Source: an uncultured SAR86 cluster bacterium (GTDB taxonomy: Bacteria; Pseudomonadota; Gammaproteobacteria; Magnimaribacterales; Magnimaribacteraceae). Taken from it: a stretch of DNA of 64,000 nucleotides. Positions 37,661-46,669 of this stretch are shown piece after piece; position 1 is the first letter of the stretch; every line of letters starts with the position of its first letter. The notes below the pieces were generated by a model, which was given only the letters and a program-made list of their open reading frames with translations, was not told the DNA's origin and did not search any database. Made by a program: the position numbers and the translations under genes. The DNA is taken from NCBI GenBank assembly GCA_902542325.1, contig CACBUE010000001.1:124001-188000 (forward strand), read 5' to 3'.

Positions 37661-39283
37661 ATGTTAGGAAATATGATGAGTGGTCAGTTGTTGATATCTG
37701 GCCTTATTGAGCATGCTGAGAAGTATCATAATGATGCAGAGATAGTTTCTAGGACAGTTGAAGGACCAATTCATAGATATACATATGGGGATGCAGCTAA
37801 GAGATCTCGACAGTTGGCCAATGCCCTAGAAAAGCTTGGATTAAAAGAGGGTGATACTGTAGGAACACTTGCTTGGAATACGTTTAGGCATTTTGAGTTA
37901 TATTTTGGCGTATCTGGAATAGGATGTGTTGTTAATACAGTCAACCCAAGGCTTTTTCCTGAACAATTAACATACATTATTAATCATGCAGAGAATCAAT
38001 ATCTATTTATAGATCTATCATTTGTTGAGCTTGTAGAGTCTCTAGAATCTGAGTTAAAGGATGTCAAAGGTTATGTCATTTTGACGGATAAAGAGAATAT
38101 GCCAGAAACTAAATTAAATAATGCTATGTGTTATGAAGATTTAATATCTGAAGAATCAGATGAATTTAGTTGGCCAGAATTTGATGAAAATACTGCTTCT
38201 AGCCTATGTTATACATCCGGGACAACCGGCAATCCAAAAGGTGTTCTGTACTCTCACAGATCAACAATCTTGCATGCTTGGATAGTTAGTTCTGGTAATG
38301 TCGCTAGTGTATCTAGTTCTACTTGCATTTTACCTGTCGTACCAATGTTTCATGTTAATGCATGGGGCATTCCATATGCTGGAGCAATGTTCGGTGCGAA
38401 GTTAGTTTTTCCAGGACCGGCACTTGACGGGGCCTCCGTTTATGAATTGATAGATAATGAAAAGCCAGATCTATTAATGGGTGTTCCAACGGTCTGGTTA
38501 GGTCTTTTACAACATCTTAATGAAACTAATCAAACTTTAGATTGCGTTGAAACAGCATTAGTAGGTGGTTCAGCTGCTCCTAGAGCTATGATTCAAGAAT
38601 TTGAAGAAAAACATGATGTCTTTTTGATGCATGGATGGGGTATGACTGAAATGAGCCCGCTTGGGACGGCAACTAGTAGGACAAAAGATATGGAAGGTAT
38701 GGACATTGAAAAAAGATATGACCTTCAACAAAAGCAAGGTAAAGCCTTTTTTGGGGTTGATATGACTATTGCTGATGATGATGGAAATGAACTTCCACAT
38801 GATGGTGTAGCTTTTGGAAGATTATTGGTAAAAGGACCCACCATTGTTGAGCGTTATTACAAAGCTGAAGAAAGTGCCATGGATACCAAGGGTTGGTTTG
38901 ATACCGGTGATGTTGCAAAGATACATCCAGAGGGCTATATGGAAATTGTTGATAGAAGTAAGGATGTTATTAAATCAGGTGGTGAATGGATTAGTTCAAT
39001 AGATCTTGAAAATGCTGCAGTAGGCCATCCAGAAGTAGCTGAAGCCTGTGTAATAGGGGTTTTACATGCCAAATGGGATGAGAGACCACTGTTGCTAATA
39101 GTAAAAGCTGCTGGTCAAAATCCTACCAAGGAAGATATTAATTCGTATCTAGAAGACAAAGTTGCTAAATGGTGGTTACCTGATGATATTGTTTTTGTAG
39201 AAGAGTTACCTCATACAGCTACTGGAAAGCTTTTGAAAACTGGCTTAAGAGAAGATTTTAAAAATCATTTAATAAATAAATAG
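37661..39283 (+). CDS. Acyl-CoA synthetase, AMP-forming (AlkK/DmdB-like)
   Basis: Activates a carboxylic acid to its CoA thioester through an acyl-adenylate. The 540 residues show the P-loop [16 protein letters not shown] (184-199), the motif [13 protein letters not shown], the [18 protein letters not shown] and [15 protein letters not shown] hinge region, and the C-terminal catalytic lysine in [13 protein letters not shown]. The start [19 protein letters not shown] is typical of the subgroup including medium-chain AlkK and the methylmercaptopropionate-CoA ligase DmdB; which acid is used cannot be read from sequence. Good ribosome-binding site (AGGAGA); 8 bases after the GH84 gene and 9 before the MaoC gene. 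Confidence 0.9.
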   Translation: MLGNMMSGQLLISGLIEHAEKYHNDAEIVSRTVEGPIHRYTYGDAAKRSRQLANALEKLGLKEGDTVGTLAWNTFRHFELYFGVSGIGCVVNTVNPRLFPEQLTYIINHAENQYLFIDLSFVELVESLESELKDVKGYVILTDKENMPETKLNNAMCYEDLISEESDEFSWPEFDENTASSLCYTSGTTGNPKGVLYSHRSTILHAWIVSSGNVASVSSSTCILPVVPMFHVNAWGIPYAGAMFGAKLVFPGPALDGASVYELIDNEKPDLLMGVPTVWLGLLQHLNETNQTLDCVETALVGGSAAPRAMIQEFEEKHDVFLMHGWGMTEMSPLGTATSRTKDMEGMDIEKRYDLQQKQGKAFFGVDMTIADDDGNELPHDGVAFGRLLVKGPTIVERYYKAEESAMDTKGWFDTGDVAKIHPEGYMEIVDRSKDVIKSGGEWISSIDLENAAVGHPEVAEACVIGVLHAKWDERPLLLIVKAAGQNPTKEDINSYLEDKVAKWWLPDDIVFVEELPHTATGKLLKTGLREDFKNHLINK

Positions 39284-39292
39284 GAGAAAGCA

Positions 39293-39748
39293 ATGATTGG
39301 ATTAGTACCAGCAGAAAAATTAGTAGACTACGTAGGTCAAGAAATAGGTTCTTCAGATTGGTTTGAAGTAGATCAAGACAGAATTGATATGTTTGCAGAT
39401 GCTACATTAGACCATCAATTTATTCATATCGACTCTGAGAAGGCGACACCTTTATTTGGTTCAACAATTGCACATGGATTCCTATCTCTATCATTGGTAC
39501 CTCACTTAACATCGCAAGCAGTACTTGCTCCTGAAAACTTAAAAATGGTATTTAATTATGGACTCGATAAGGTCCGATTTATTAATCCTGTAAATGTAGG
39601 TTCTAAAGTACGAACCCATAGTAAGTGCGTATCAGTAGATGATAAGGGCGATGGAAGATATTTAATGAAGACTGAAGTCACTATGGAGATTGAAGGAGTA
39701 GAAAAACCTGCTTACATAGCTGAAACTTTATCTATGTTCGTTACTTAA
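39293..39748 (+). CDS. MaoC-family (R)-hydratase/dehydratase
   Basis: A 151-residue hotdog-fold protein with the hydratase-2 catalytic pattern D40-x4-H45 (LDHQFIHID) and the overhanging AHG (60-62). The family hydrates trans-2-enoyl-CoA to (R)-3-hydroxyacyl-CoA or the reverse. The sequence of the opening SDWFEVDQDRIDMFADATLD resembles the NodN/MaoC-like stand-alone hydratases. Being sandwiched between an acyl-CoA ligase and two TetR-like regulators suggests a short acyl-CoA pathway, but thiolase or dehydrogenase partners are not nearby. Confidence 0.88.
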   Translation: MIGLVPAEKLVDYVGQEIGSSDWFEVDQDRIDMFADATLDHQFIHIDSEKATPLFGSTIAHGFLSLSLVPHLTSQAVLAPENLKMVFNYGLDKVRFINPVNVGSKVRTHSKCVSVDDKGDGRYLMKTEVTMEIEGVEKPAYIAETLSMFVT

Positions 39749-39754
39749 GACTAT

Positions 39755-40339
39755 ATGCCTAAACCTGCTAGCAATCTTAAGGACAAAGTAGTAAACAGAG
39801 CTGTAAATTCTCTCAGGAGGAATAAAAGAATTGAACAGATAAGCTTTGCGGCCATTGCTAAAGAGTTAGATACTACTATTGATGAAATAAGCTCTTTCTA
39901 CACAAACACTGAAGACATATTCCTAGAAGCTCAGAAGAAAGATTGGGAATCTCTGCATAGATATTGGGATAAACATATAAAAAAGGCTAGTACTCCCGGA
40001 GATTTCAAAAATGCTTTTGAAATTTTTTTTGAAAGATTCGTAAATACATTAAGCAAGGATGCTGATTTAAGGTTAGAACTTTCTTGTTATTTACCAAAAT
40101 GCGTTAAGTACAGAGAGAGCAATAGGAAAAGAGTTAAGCTAAAGTTTCATAGACTTATAAAAAGAGGTTGGCCTGGAAAAAATGAGAAAGTATTGGAGAG
40201 GCAAACAGAACTTGTAACAGTATTATTTTACGGTTTTATTGATCATATAGTTCATATACCTAAAATTGAGCGAACCAAAATTCTTAGAGATTTTAGAAAC
40301 ATGCTTAACTTACATCTTCAAGATAGAAAGTTTTTTTAA
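39755..40339 (+). CDS. TetR-like regulator (twin 1)
   Basis: A 194-residue mostly helical protein. Residues about 29-56 (ISFAAIAKELDTTIDEIS, then SFYTNTEDIF) fit the TetR helix-turn-helix followed by the helix 4 FYxNxExxF motif, though the canonical Gly-Val-Ser turn is replaced, making the DNA-binding domain divergent. The rest is a probable ligand/dimer domain. It is homologous to the next gene along its whole length. TetR regulators of acyl-CoA genes commonly bind acyl-CoA esters; that is inference here. Seven bases after the MaoC gene. Confidence 0.7.
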   Translation: MPKPASNLKDKVVNRAVNSLRRNKRIEQISFAAIAKELDTTIDEISSFYTNTEDIFLEAQKKDWESLHRYWDKHIKKASTPGDFKNAFEIFFERFVNTLSKDADLRLELSCYLPKCVKYRESNRKRVKLKFHRLIKRGWPGKNEKVLERQTELVTVLFYGFIDHIVHIPKIERTKILRDFRNMLNLHLQDRKFF

Positions 40340-40340
40340 G

Positions 40341-40925
40341 ATGAAAGTTGATATTCAAAAGAAGGTAAAAATAATACAAAAGTCTATGGAGACTATTAGG
40401 AAGTCAGATAGAACACTTCATACAATTTCTTTTCCCAGATTAGCTCAAGAACTTAATATGCCATTGGAAGAATTGACATCCTTTTTTATGAATGTTGAAG
40501 ATTTATTTTTAAATGAGCAAAAAAGAGTGAATAGGAAAATGGAAAAATTCCTGGATGAAGGAATACAGAGTGCAAAAACTGCCAATCAAGCAAAAGAACT
40601 TCTAGAATCAGCAACCTTAAAATTAATTGATCTTTTACCTGATTACAGTGATTTAGTATTCTCGGCTTCTTTCTACCTTCCTAAATGCATTGAAGAAAGA
40701 GCTCGAGCAAAAAAATATTATAAACAGGCTTTTAGAAAAATAATTAAAAAAGGGTGGCCTGGAAAGATAGATTCAGTGCTAGACAGACAAACAGAGTTAG
40801 TTCTTTTGTCTGTTTACGGTTTTTATGAATACTGCGCTAAAGTAAGTCAAAAAGAACGTATAGCCATACATAAAGATTTCACTAATATGATAAATCTGCA
40901 TTTACAAGACAGATTATTTTTCTAA
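40341..40925 (+). CDS. TetR-like regulator (twin 2)
   Basis: A 194-residue paralogue of the previous protein. They share an ISFxxxAxEL...SFxxNxEDxF N-terminal motif, a (Y)LPKC segment, KKGWPGK/KRGWPGK, LxRQTELV, and end with [10 protein letters not shown] versus NLHLQDRKFF. Frame extends upstream to 40266, but that would overlap twin 1 by 74 bases; the ATG one base after the twin 1 stop is preferred. Could heterodimerise with twin 1. Convergent with gatB, overlapping its end by 12 bases. Confidence 0.7.
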   Translation: MKVDIQKKVKIIQKSMETIRKSDRTLHTISFPRLAQELNMPLEELTSFFMNVEDLFLNEQKRVNRKMEKFLDEGIQSAKTANQAKELLESATLKLIDLLPDYSDLVFSASFYLPKCIEERARAKKYYKQAFRKIIKKGWPGKIDSVLDRQTELVLLSVYGFYEYCAKVSQKERIAIHKDFTNMINLHLQDRLFF

Positions 40926-42359
40926 TTTAGATTTAAGAATATCGTTAACTTGCTTAGGATTGGCTTTTCCCTGAGAAGCTTTCATTACTTGCCCTACAAA
41001 GAATCCAAATAACCTATCTTTGCCTGATCTATACTGTTCAAGTTGTTGAGGATTGTTTTCGATAACTTCATCAATCATTGATTCTATTTCTTGATCATCA
41101 GTTACCTGCTCTAGGCCTTCTTCCTTGATAATGTCATCTACTTCTTTTCCAGTAGTCCATATTTTTTCGAAGATATCTTTGGCAATCTTGCCCGAGATTG
41201 TTCCGTCTTCTATTCTACTTATGAGTTGGCCAAGTTTATTTGAAGATACTTTAGATTCCTTAATATTTAAATTTTCATTGTTTAATTCTGCAGATAGTTC
41301 TCCCATTATCCAATTCGCGCTTAATTTGGGAGAATTTGATACTTTTGTGACTTCTTCAAAAAATTCAGCTATGTCTTTATCAGCCGCTAACAGATCTGCA
41401 TCATATTGACTGAGACTAAATTCAGAAACAAACCTTTCTTTCTTTTCAGTTGGCATTTCTGGCATAGTTGTCAGGACCTCTTCGATAAATTCCTTTTCTA
41501 GGTTGACTGGCAATAAATCTGGTTCAGGAAAATATCTGTAGTCATTTGCAAACTCCTTAGATCGCATTGGTCTGGTTGTATTTGCTTGAGAATCATAAAG
41601 TCTTGTTTCTTGAGTTATTTCATTACCGGACTCTATTTCGTGAATTTGTCTTTCAATTTCATATTGAATTGCCTTTTCTACAAAACGAAATGAATTTACA
41701 TTCTTTGTTTCAGTTCTCGTACCGAGTTTTTTTTCTCCTATTTTTCTCACAGAAACATTAGCATCACATCTCATTGAACCTTCCGCCATATTTCCATCAG
41801 ATATTTCTAAATATCTAATAATTGAATGTATTGACTTTAGATATGCTACTGCCTCTTCAGGAGTATTTATTTCCGGTTCTGATACTATCTCCAAAAGGGG
41901 TGTTCCAGCCCGATTTAAGTCAATTCCAGACTGCCCCTCGAAATCATCATGAAGGGATTTACCTGCATCCTCTTCAAGATGTGCTCTGGTAACGCCAATT
42001 CTTTTACCGCCATTCTCTGTTTCAATGTCTAGATAGCCATTTTCCACAATTGGTTTATCCATTTGACTGATCTGATATCCTTTAGGCGAGTCTGGATAGA
42101 AGTAATTCTTTCTAGCAAAGCTGGTAGGACTATTAATTTCTGCATTTAGTGCTTTACCAAGCTTAACTGCCATTTTAAGTACTTCTTCATTCAGAACAGG
42201 AAGTACACCTGGCATTGCTAAATCAATGTTACAAGCCTGAGTATTAGGCAGCGCACCAAAGTCAGTACTCGCGCCAGAAAAAAGTTTAGATTTTGTAGAA
42301 AGTTGAACATGAATTTCCAATCCAATTACTGCTTCCCAATCCTCTGAGTAGTTCTTCAT
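40914..42359 (-). CDS. gatB: Asp/Glu-tRNA amidotransferase subunit B
   Basis: Kinase/tRNA-binding subunit of GatCAB, which amidates misacylated Asp-tRNA-Asn and/or Glu-tRNA-Gln. The 481 residues include [40 protein letters not shown], the [19 protein letters not shown] segment and a C-terminal YqeY-like tail domain (about 330-481) with [16 protein letters not shown]. In gammaproteobacteria with GlnRS the physiological role is usually Asn-tRNA formation; whether glnS or asnS exists here cannot be seen. One base after gatA. Confidence 0.96.
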   Translation of the reverse strand: MKNYSEDWEAVIGLEIHVQLSTKSKLFSGASTDFGALPNTQACNIDLAMPGVLPVLNEEVLKMAVKLGKALNAEINSPTSFARKNYFYPDSPKGYQISQMDKPIVENGYLDIETENGGKRIGVTRAHLEEDAGKSLHDDFEGQSGIDLNRAGTPLLEIVSEPEINTPEEAVAYLKSIHSIIRYLEISDGNMAEGSMRCDANVSVRKIGEKKLGTRTETKNVNSFRFVEKAIQYEIERQIHEIESGNEITQETRLYDSQANTTRPMRSKEFANDYRYFPEPDLLPVNLEKEFIEEVLTTMPEMPTEKKERFVSEFSLSQYDADLLAADKDIAEFFEEVTKVSNSPKLSANWIMGELSAELNNENLNIKESKVSSNKLGQLISRIEDGTISGKIAKDIFEKIWTTGKEVDDIIKEEGLEQVTDDQEIESMIDEVIENNPQQLEQYRSGKDRLFGFFVGQVMKASQGKANPKQVNDILKSKLEK

Positions 42360-42360
42360 T

Positions 42361-43815
42361 TTAGATATTTGGCATTTTCATGTGCCAGTCCGTATTTGAT
42401 TGAAAAGAATGAGCAAACTGAAGTAATTTACTCTCCTCAAGAGAGTTACCAACTAGTTGCATGCCTAAGGGCAGTCCATTATGTTCTCCACAAGGAATTG
42501 ATAACCCTGGTAAACCTGCCAAGTTTGCTGGAATGGTGAAGATATCCTGTAAATACATTTCAACAGGATCATTCGTTTTTTCTCCAGATTTAAATGATGT
42601 GCCAGGAGTTGTGGGAGATAAAATAACATCTACACTTTTAAATGCTTCACTAAAGTCGTTAGCTACTAACTGTCTGCATTTTTGTGCTTTCAGATAGAAG
42701 GCATCATAGTATCCAGCAGACAGAGCATAGGTCCCAATAAGTATTCTCCTTTTCACTTCTGCTCCAAATCCTTCCTCTCTTGTTCTCATAAATAGATCTT
42801 CTATATCTTTAGGGTCTTCACACCTATATCCATATCTCACACCGTCGTATCGAGATAGATTAGCCGAGCATTCTGCGGGAGCGATAATGTAGTAGATTGG
42901 AAGAGAAAGATTGATATTCCCAAGTGAAATATCAACTATCTCAGCTCCTAAGCTTTTATATACTTCTATCGCTTCTTCAATAGATTTCAAAACATAAGGC
43001 GCCATTTCTTTTTCAAAAAACTCTTTTGGAAGACCAATTTTCATTCCTTTTATTGGATTATTTAAATTATTAGTTAGATCAGGTTGATCTAATTTAAGAC
43101 TTGTAGAATCTTTAGGGTCATGACCAGACATAGCCTCTAAAATTAGAGCGGCATCTTCTGCAGATTTTGCTATAACACCACCTTGATCTAAGCTAGAAGC
43201 AAAGGCAATCATTCCATATCTTGAAACTCTTCCATAAGTTGGTTTTATACCTGTTAAACCGCATAAAGAGGCAGGTTGTCTAATAGACCCTCCGGTATCG
43301 GTTGCAGTAGCTATTGGAGCCAGCTCAGCGGAAACACATGAAGCAGAGCCTCCTGATGAGCCTCCAGGAACATATTCTATATTCCATGGGTTCTTTACTG
43401 GACCAAAATAACTTGTTTCATTAGACGAACCCATTGCAAATTCATCCATATTAGTTTTGCCTAACATCACCATGCCATTTTTATCTAATTTCTCATAAAC
43501 GGTAGAAGAATAAGGTGCTTCAAAATTTGAAAGCATTTTTGAGCCACAAGTTGTGAGCACACCTTTTGTACAAAATATATCTTTATGAGCAATCGGTAAC
43601 CCATCTAGAGAGAAATTATTATTAGTCTTATACCTATCATCTGCAGCTTTGGCTTGAGAGAGTGCCTGGTCTTCTGTCACAGTAATAAACGAATTTAATT
43701 GGCCATCAAGCTCTGAGATTCTATTTAAGTAGTGTGATGTAAGCTCTGTTGAAGTGAAATCTCCCTTTTTCAAACCCTCTAATTGCTTACTAAGACTAAG
43801 TTTATGCAAATCCAC
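42361..43815 (-). CDS. gatA: Asp/Glu-tRNA amidotransferase subunit A
   Basis: Amidase-signature enzyme that frees ammonia from glutamine for GatB. The 484 residues contain the Ser-cisSer-Lys triad setting: lysine in [14 protein letters not shown] (about 79), serines in [15 protein letters not shown] (about 151-176) and [27 protein letters not shown]-type sequence (first 20: [20 protein letters not shown]). Length equals relatives. It is one base from gatC and gatB. Confidence 0.96.
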   Translation of the reverse strand: MDLHKLSLSKQLEGLKKGDFTSTELTSHYLNRISELDGQLNSFITVTEDQALSQAKAADDRYKTNNNFSLDGLPIAHKDIFCTKGVLTTCGSKMLSNFEAPYSSTVYEKLDKNGMVMLGKTNMDEFAMGSSNETSYFGPVKNPWNIEYVPGGSSGGSASCVSAELAPIATATDTGGSIRQPASLCGLTGIKPTYGRVSRYGMIAFASSLDQGGVIAKSAEDAALILEAMSGHDPKDSTSLKLDQPDLTNNLNNPIKGMKIGLPKEFFEKEMAPYVLKSIEEAIEVYKSLGAEIVDISLGNINLSLPIYYIIAPAECSANLSRYDGVRYGYRCEDPKDIEDLFMRTREEGFGAEVKRRILIGTYALSAGYYDAFYLKAQKCRQLVANDFSEAFKSVDVILSPTTPGTSFKSGEKTNDPVEMYLQDIFTIPANLAGLPGLSIPCGEHNGLPLGMQLVGNSLEESKLLQFAHSFQSNTDWHMKMPNI

Positions 43816-43816
43816 T

Positions 43817-44113
43817 CTAATTTTCTCCCTCTATAACTTTGGGGACGAGAAATAGTCCTGATTTCACTGATGGTGCATTTTTAAGTAATTCATCTCTAAG
43901 ATCTTCTTCGGTTACCTCATCTTTCCTTGTAGGTTGAGATAAGTCTAAAGGATGCGACATAGCGTTAACTTCTGAAGTATTAGCTGCATCTAATTCTTTA
44001 AATAGACCTAGAATATCTTCCAACTCCTTTTTGAGAGAAGGTAAAGAATCTTCTTTAACACTAATTCGTGCTAAGTATGCTATTTCTCTCAATTCTTGAT
44101 CACTTAATGCCAT
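43817..44113 (-). CDS. gatC: Asp/Glu-tRNA amidotransferase subunit C
   Basis: Small (98-residue) stabilising subunit of GatCAB. It shows the typical helix pair ([18 protein letters not shown], then [17 protein letters not shown]) and the [17 protein letters not shown] and [10 protein letters not shown] endings. First gene of gatCAB, divergent from mreB with 118 bases between, no strong promoter motif identified. Confidence 0.94.
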   Translation of the reverse strand: MALSDQELREIAYLARISVKEDSLPSLKKELEDILGLFKELDAANTSEVNAMSHPLDLSQPTRKDEVTEEDLRDELLKNAPSVKSGLFLVPKVIEGEN

Positions 44114-44231
44114 ATACAGATTTTATTCTATGTAAAAAGATGAGTAATGTAGCATATTGTAGCTTGCTCAAAAACATTGCTGTTGCTAAGGTACGATAAT
44201 ACGAGGCTAGAATTTTTTCGAAGGGAAATAA

Positions 44232-45269
44232 ATGTTAAAAAGATTAAGAGGTTTGTTCTCAAATGACCTGTCCATTGACTTGGGTACAGCCAATACTCTT
44301 GTTTACGTCAAAGAAAGGGGAATAATCTTAGATGAGCCGTCAGTGGTGGCGATCAGAAACAATCAAGGTCAAAGAACAGTTGTTGCTGTTGGGGCAGAAG
44401 CCAAGAAGATGTTAGGACGTACGCCTGGAAATATAACTGCTATCAGACCACTTAAAGACGGAGTCATTGCAGACTTTCAGGTAACTGAAGAGATGCTTAA
44501 ACACTTTGTACAAAGAGTGCATGAAGACAGCTTTGTAAGACCTAGCCCAAGAATTCTAGTATGCGTGCCATGTGAATCTACACAAGTTGAAAGAAGAGCT
44601 ATAAGAGAGTCAGTCCTAAAAGCAGGAGCCAGAGAAGTTCGTTTGATAGAAGAACCTATGGCTGCAGCAATAGGTGCAGGCTTACCTGTTGAGGAAGCCA
44701 GTGGTTCTATGGTTGTTGATATTGGCGGTGGAACAACTGAGGTTGCTATTTTGGCTTTAAATGGAGTCGTTTATGCTCATTCCTTGAAGGTTGGGGGGGA
44801 TAAATTAGACGAGTCAATCATTTCTTACGTTAGAAGGAATCAAGGTGTTTTACTGGGAGATGCAACAGCTGAGAAAGTTAAGCACATCATCGGAACTGCT
44901 TCCCCTGATTCCGATGTTATTGAAATGGAAGTAAGGGGTAGAAATCTAGCAGAAGGAATACCAATTACTTTCACTATGAATAGCAAACAAGCTTATGATG
45001 CTATGTTAGAACCTCTTTCATCTATCATTCAAGCTATTAGAACGGCCCTAGAAGCATCGCCACCTGAGTTAAGCGCAGATATTAGTGAACGAGGTATTGT
45101 ACTGACTGGAGGCGGAGCTATGCTAAGAGACCTAGATGTTTTGATTTCTAGCCAAACAGGCTTACCAGTTATTGTTGCTGAGGATCCATTAACTTGTGTT
45201 GCTAAAGGCGGTGGCAGTGCATTAGAAATAATGGATAAGTACGATATTGATCTGCTATCTACAGAATAA
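44232..45269 (+). CDS. mreB: Rod shape-determining actin-like protein MreB
   Basis: Polymerising actin homologue that guides lateral cell-wall synthesis in the Rod complex. The 345 residues include the phosphate-1 motif [17 protein letters not shown], phosphate-2 [16 protein letters not shown], and the adenosine loop [12 protein letters not shown]. Length is typical (347 in E. coli). First gene of mreBCD; presence of the trio implies a rod-shaped or curved cell. Confidence 0.97.
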   Translation: MLKRLRGLFSNDLSIDLGTANTLVYVKERGIILDEPSVVAIRNNQGQRTVVAVGAEAKKMLGRTPGNITAIRPLKDGVIADFQVTEEMLKHFVQRVHEDSFVRPSPRILVCVPCESTQVERRAIRESVLKAGAREVRLIEEPMAAAIGAGLPVEEASGSMVVDIGGGTTEVAILALNGVVYAHSLKVGGDKLDESIISYVRRNQGVLLGDATAEKVKHIIGTASPDSDVIEMEVRGRNLAEGIPITFTMNSKQAYDAMLEPLSSIIQAIRTALEASPPELSADISERGIVLTGGGAMLRDLDVLISSQTGLPVIVAEDPLTCVAKGGGSALEIMDKYDIDLLSTE

Positions 45270-45314
45270 TAATTTTAGATATTTTTACTGATACTCTCTG
45301 AGTATTACTGATCT

Positions 45315-46166
45315 ATGCTCAAAAGAGAACATAAAGTATCAAATATTAGTAGTGAGGCCATCTTCGCTATCCCTGCAATGAAACCGTCTAGAGTTATTTT
45401 TGCTTCAATATTTTGTCTTTCTCTTATGATTACAGATATCAGGTATGAATCTGGATCTTATATAAGATCATTCAGTAATGACATGCTAAAACCAATAACT
45501 TTCTTAACAAGATTTCCGTTACAGATTTACGAGAATTTTAATCTTTTCTTTTCATCAAGGACCAACCTTGAAAAGAAACTTCAGTCTTTGCAAAAAGAAA
45601 ACCTTAAGCTTAAAGCAACAAATCAATTCATGGAGAAAATTTCGATTGATAATAGCAAGCTTAATGCTCTTTGGTCTTCTTTAACTATTGATAAGGAAAG
45701 ATTTCTAATTTCTAAAAAAAGTTTTTTATCTTCTAATGAATATCAACCTCTTCTAGTTCTTGATATAAATAAACAGATTGTTAAAAAGGATAGTGCAGTA
45801 GTTTCGGAGCAAGGCTTGGCTGGTAGAGTAAGCAGCGTTGGTTTTTCCTCAGCAGAAGTTTTATTAGTTCAAGATATTAAATCTTCTATACCGGTAATTT
45901 CAAGTGACTCTTCATTACATGCGACCTTAGAGGGAAAGGGACTGGGAAGGAATGGAAAACTAAAATTTATCAGTAAAACGGCGGAATTTTCGGCTGGAGA
46001 AAGAGTCTATACTTCTGGACTTGGGGAGATTTTTCCTGACGGCATACTAGTAGGTGAGGTTGTATCAGTTACCGATCCAGTAGATAGTGAATTCTTAGAA
46101 GTTGAAATATTTTTTTATTCTGACCCTATTAATCAAGACTATTTTCTGATTTATAAACATGAATAA
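45315..46166 (+). CDS. mreC: Rod shape-determining protein MreC
   Basis: Bitopic inner-membrane protein linking MreB/MreD to the periplasmic RodA-PBP2 synthase. The 283 residues show a cytosolic N-terminus, one membrane helix (about 26-43), a coiled coil (about 85-115) and a periplasmic beta-barrel region with VVSEQGLAGRVSSVGFSSAEVLL and VYTSGLGEIFPDGILVGEV. Lies 45 bases after mreB; its end overlaps mreD by 8 bases. Confidence 0.94.
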   Translation: MLKREHKVSNISSEAIFAIPAMKPSRVIFASIFCLSLMITDIRYESGSYIRSFSNDMLKPITFLTRFPLQIYENFNLFFSSRTNLEKKLQSLQKENLKLKATNQFMEKISIDNSKLNALWSSLTIDKERFLISKKSFLSSNEYQPLLVLDINKQIVKKDSAVVSEQGLAGRVSSVGFSSAEVLLVQDIKSSIPVISSDSSLHATLEGKGLGRNGKLKFISKTAEFSAGERVYTSGLGEIFPDGILVGEVVSVTDPVDSEFLEVEIFFYSDPINQDYFLIYKHE

Positions 46167-46662
46167 ATCTAATAAAAATCAACTTTGGATCTATCTTTCT
46201 CTTATTCTTGCTATGGTTGTGGATATTTTTGTTTTTCCAGAATCCATCTTACAGTGGAAACCTTTGTTGACTTTGCTGGTATTGATTTATTGGAATATGG
46301 CTTTGCCAGATAAAGTTGGAATCTTAGAAGCACTATCCTTTGGGTTAATTATGGATTTGTTAAATGGTTCTATATTAGGTCTGCATGGATTACTATTTGT
46401 ATTAATTACTTACATATGCCAGCGATTCTTTTATCAATTTAGAGTCTCTCCTATTTGGCAGCAATCAGTTATCCTTTTCTTTCTTTTCTTCATATTCAAG
46501 ATGGCATTTACTTTCGATTTACTAGATGTGAGTGAAGGTTTGAATATAGCTGACAGTTTATACCTGACTAATGCCTTTATCTTTTCATTAATCTCATCAA
46601 TTTTTTGGGTACCTACTTTTATTCTTCTTAGAGCATTCAGAAGAAAGAAAATAAAAACATAA
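46159..46662 (+). CDS. mreD: Rod shape-determining protein MreD
   Basis: Integral membrane partner of MreC. The 167-residue protein is strongly hydrophobic with about five or six helices and the family motif ALSFGLIMDLLNGSILGLHG (about 57-76). Similar to gammaproteobacterial MreD (162 in E. coli). Overlaps mreC; the yhdP-like gene follows after 7 bases where maf and rng normally intervene. Confidence 0.9.
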   Translation: MNKSNKNQLWIYLSLILAMVVDIFVFPESILQWKPLLTLLVLIYWNMALPDKVGILEALSFGLIMDLLNGSILGLHGLLFVLITYICQRFFYQFRVSPIWQQSVILFFLFFIFKMAFTFDLLDVSEGLNIADSLYLTNAFIFSLISSIFWVPTFILLRAFRRKKIKT

Positions 46663-46669
46663 GCTTACT

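Noticed and set aside
40266-40340. Upstream extension of the second TetR-like gene
   Set aside because: It would overlap the first twin by 74 bases, and alignment of the twins supports the ATG at 40341.
44114-44231. Promoters for gatC and mreB in their shared intergenic region
   Set aside because: A GATAAT and several TTG-type hexamers occur but none with a 16-18 base spacing, so no defined promoter is claimed.
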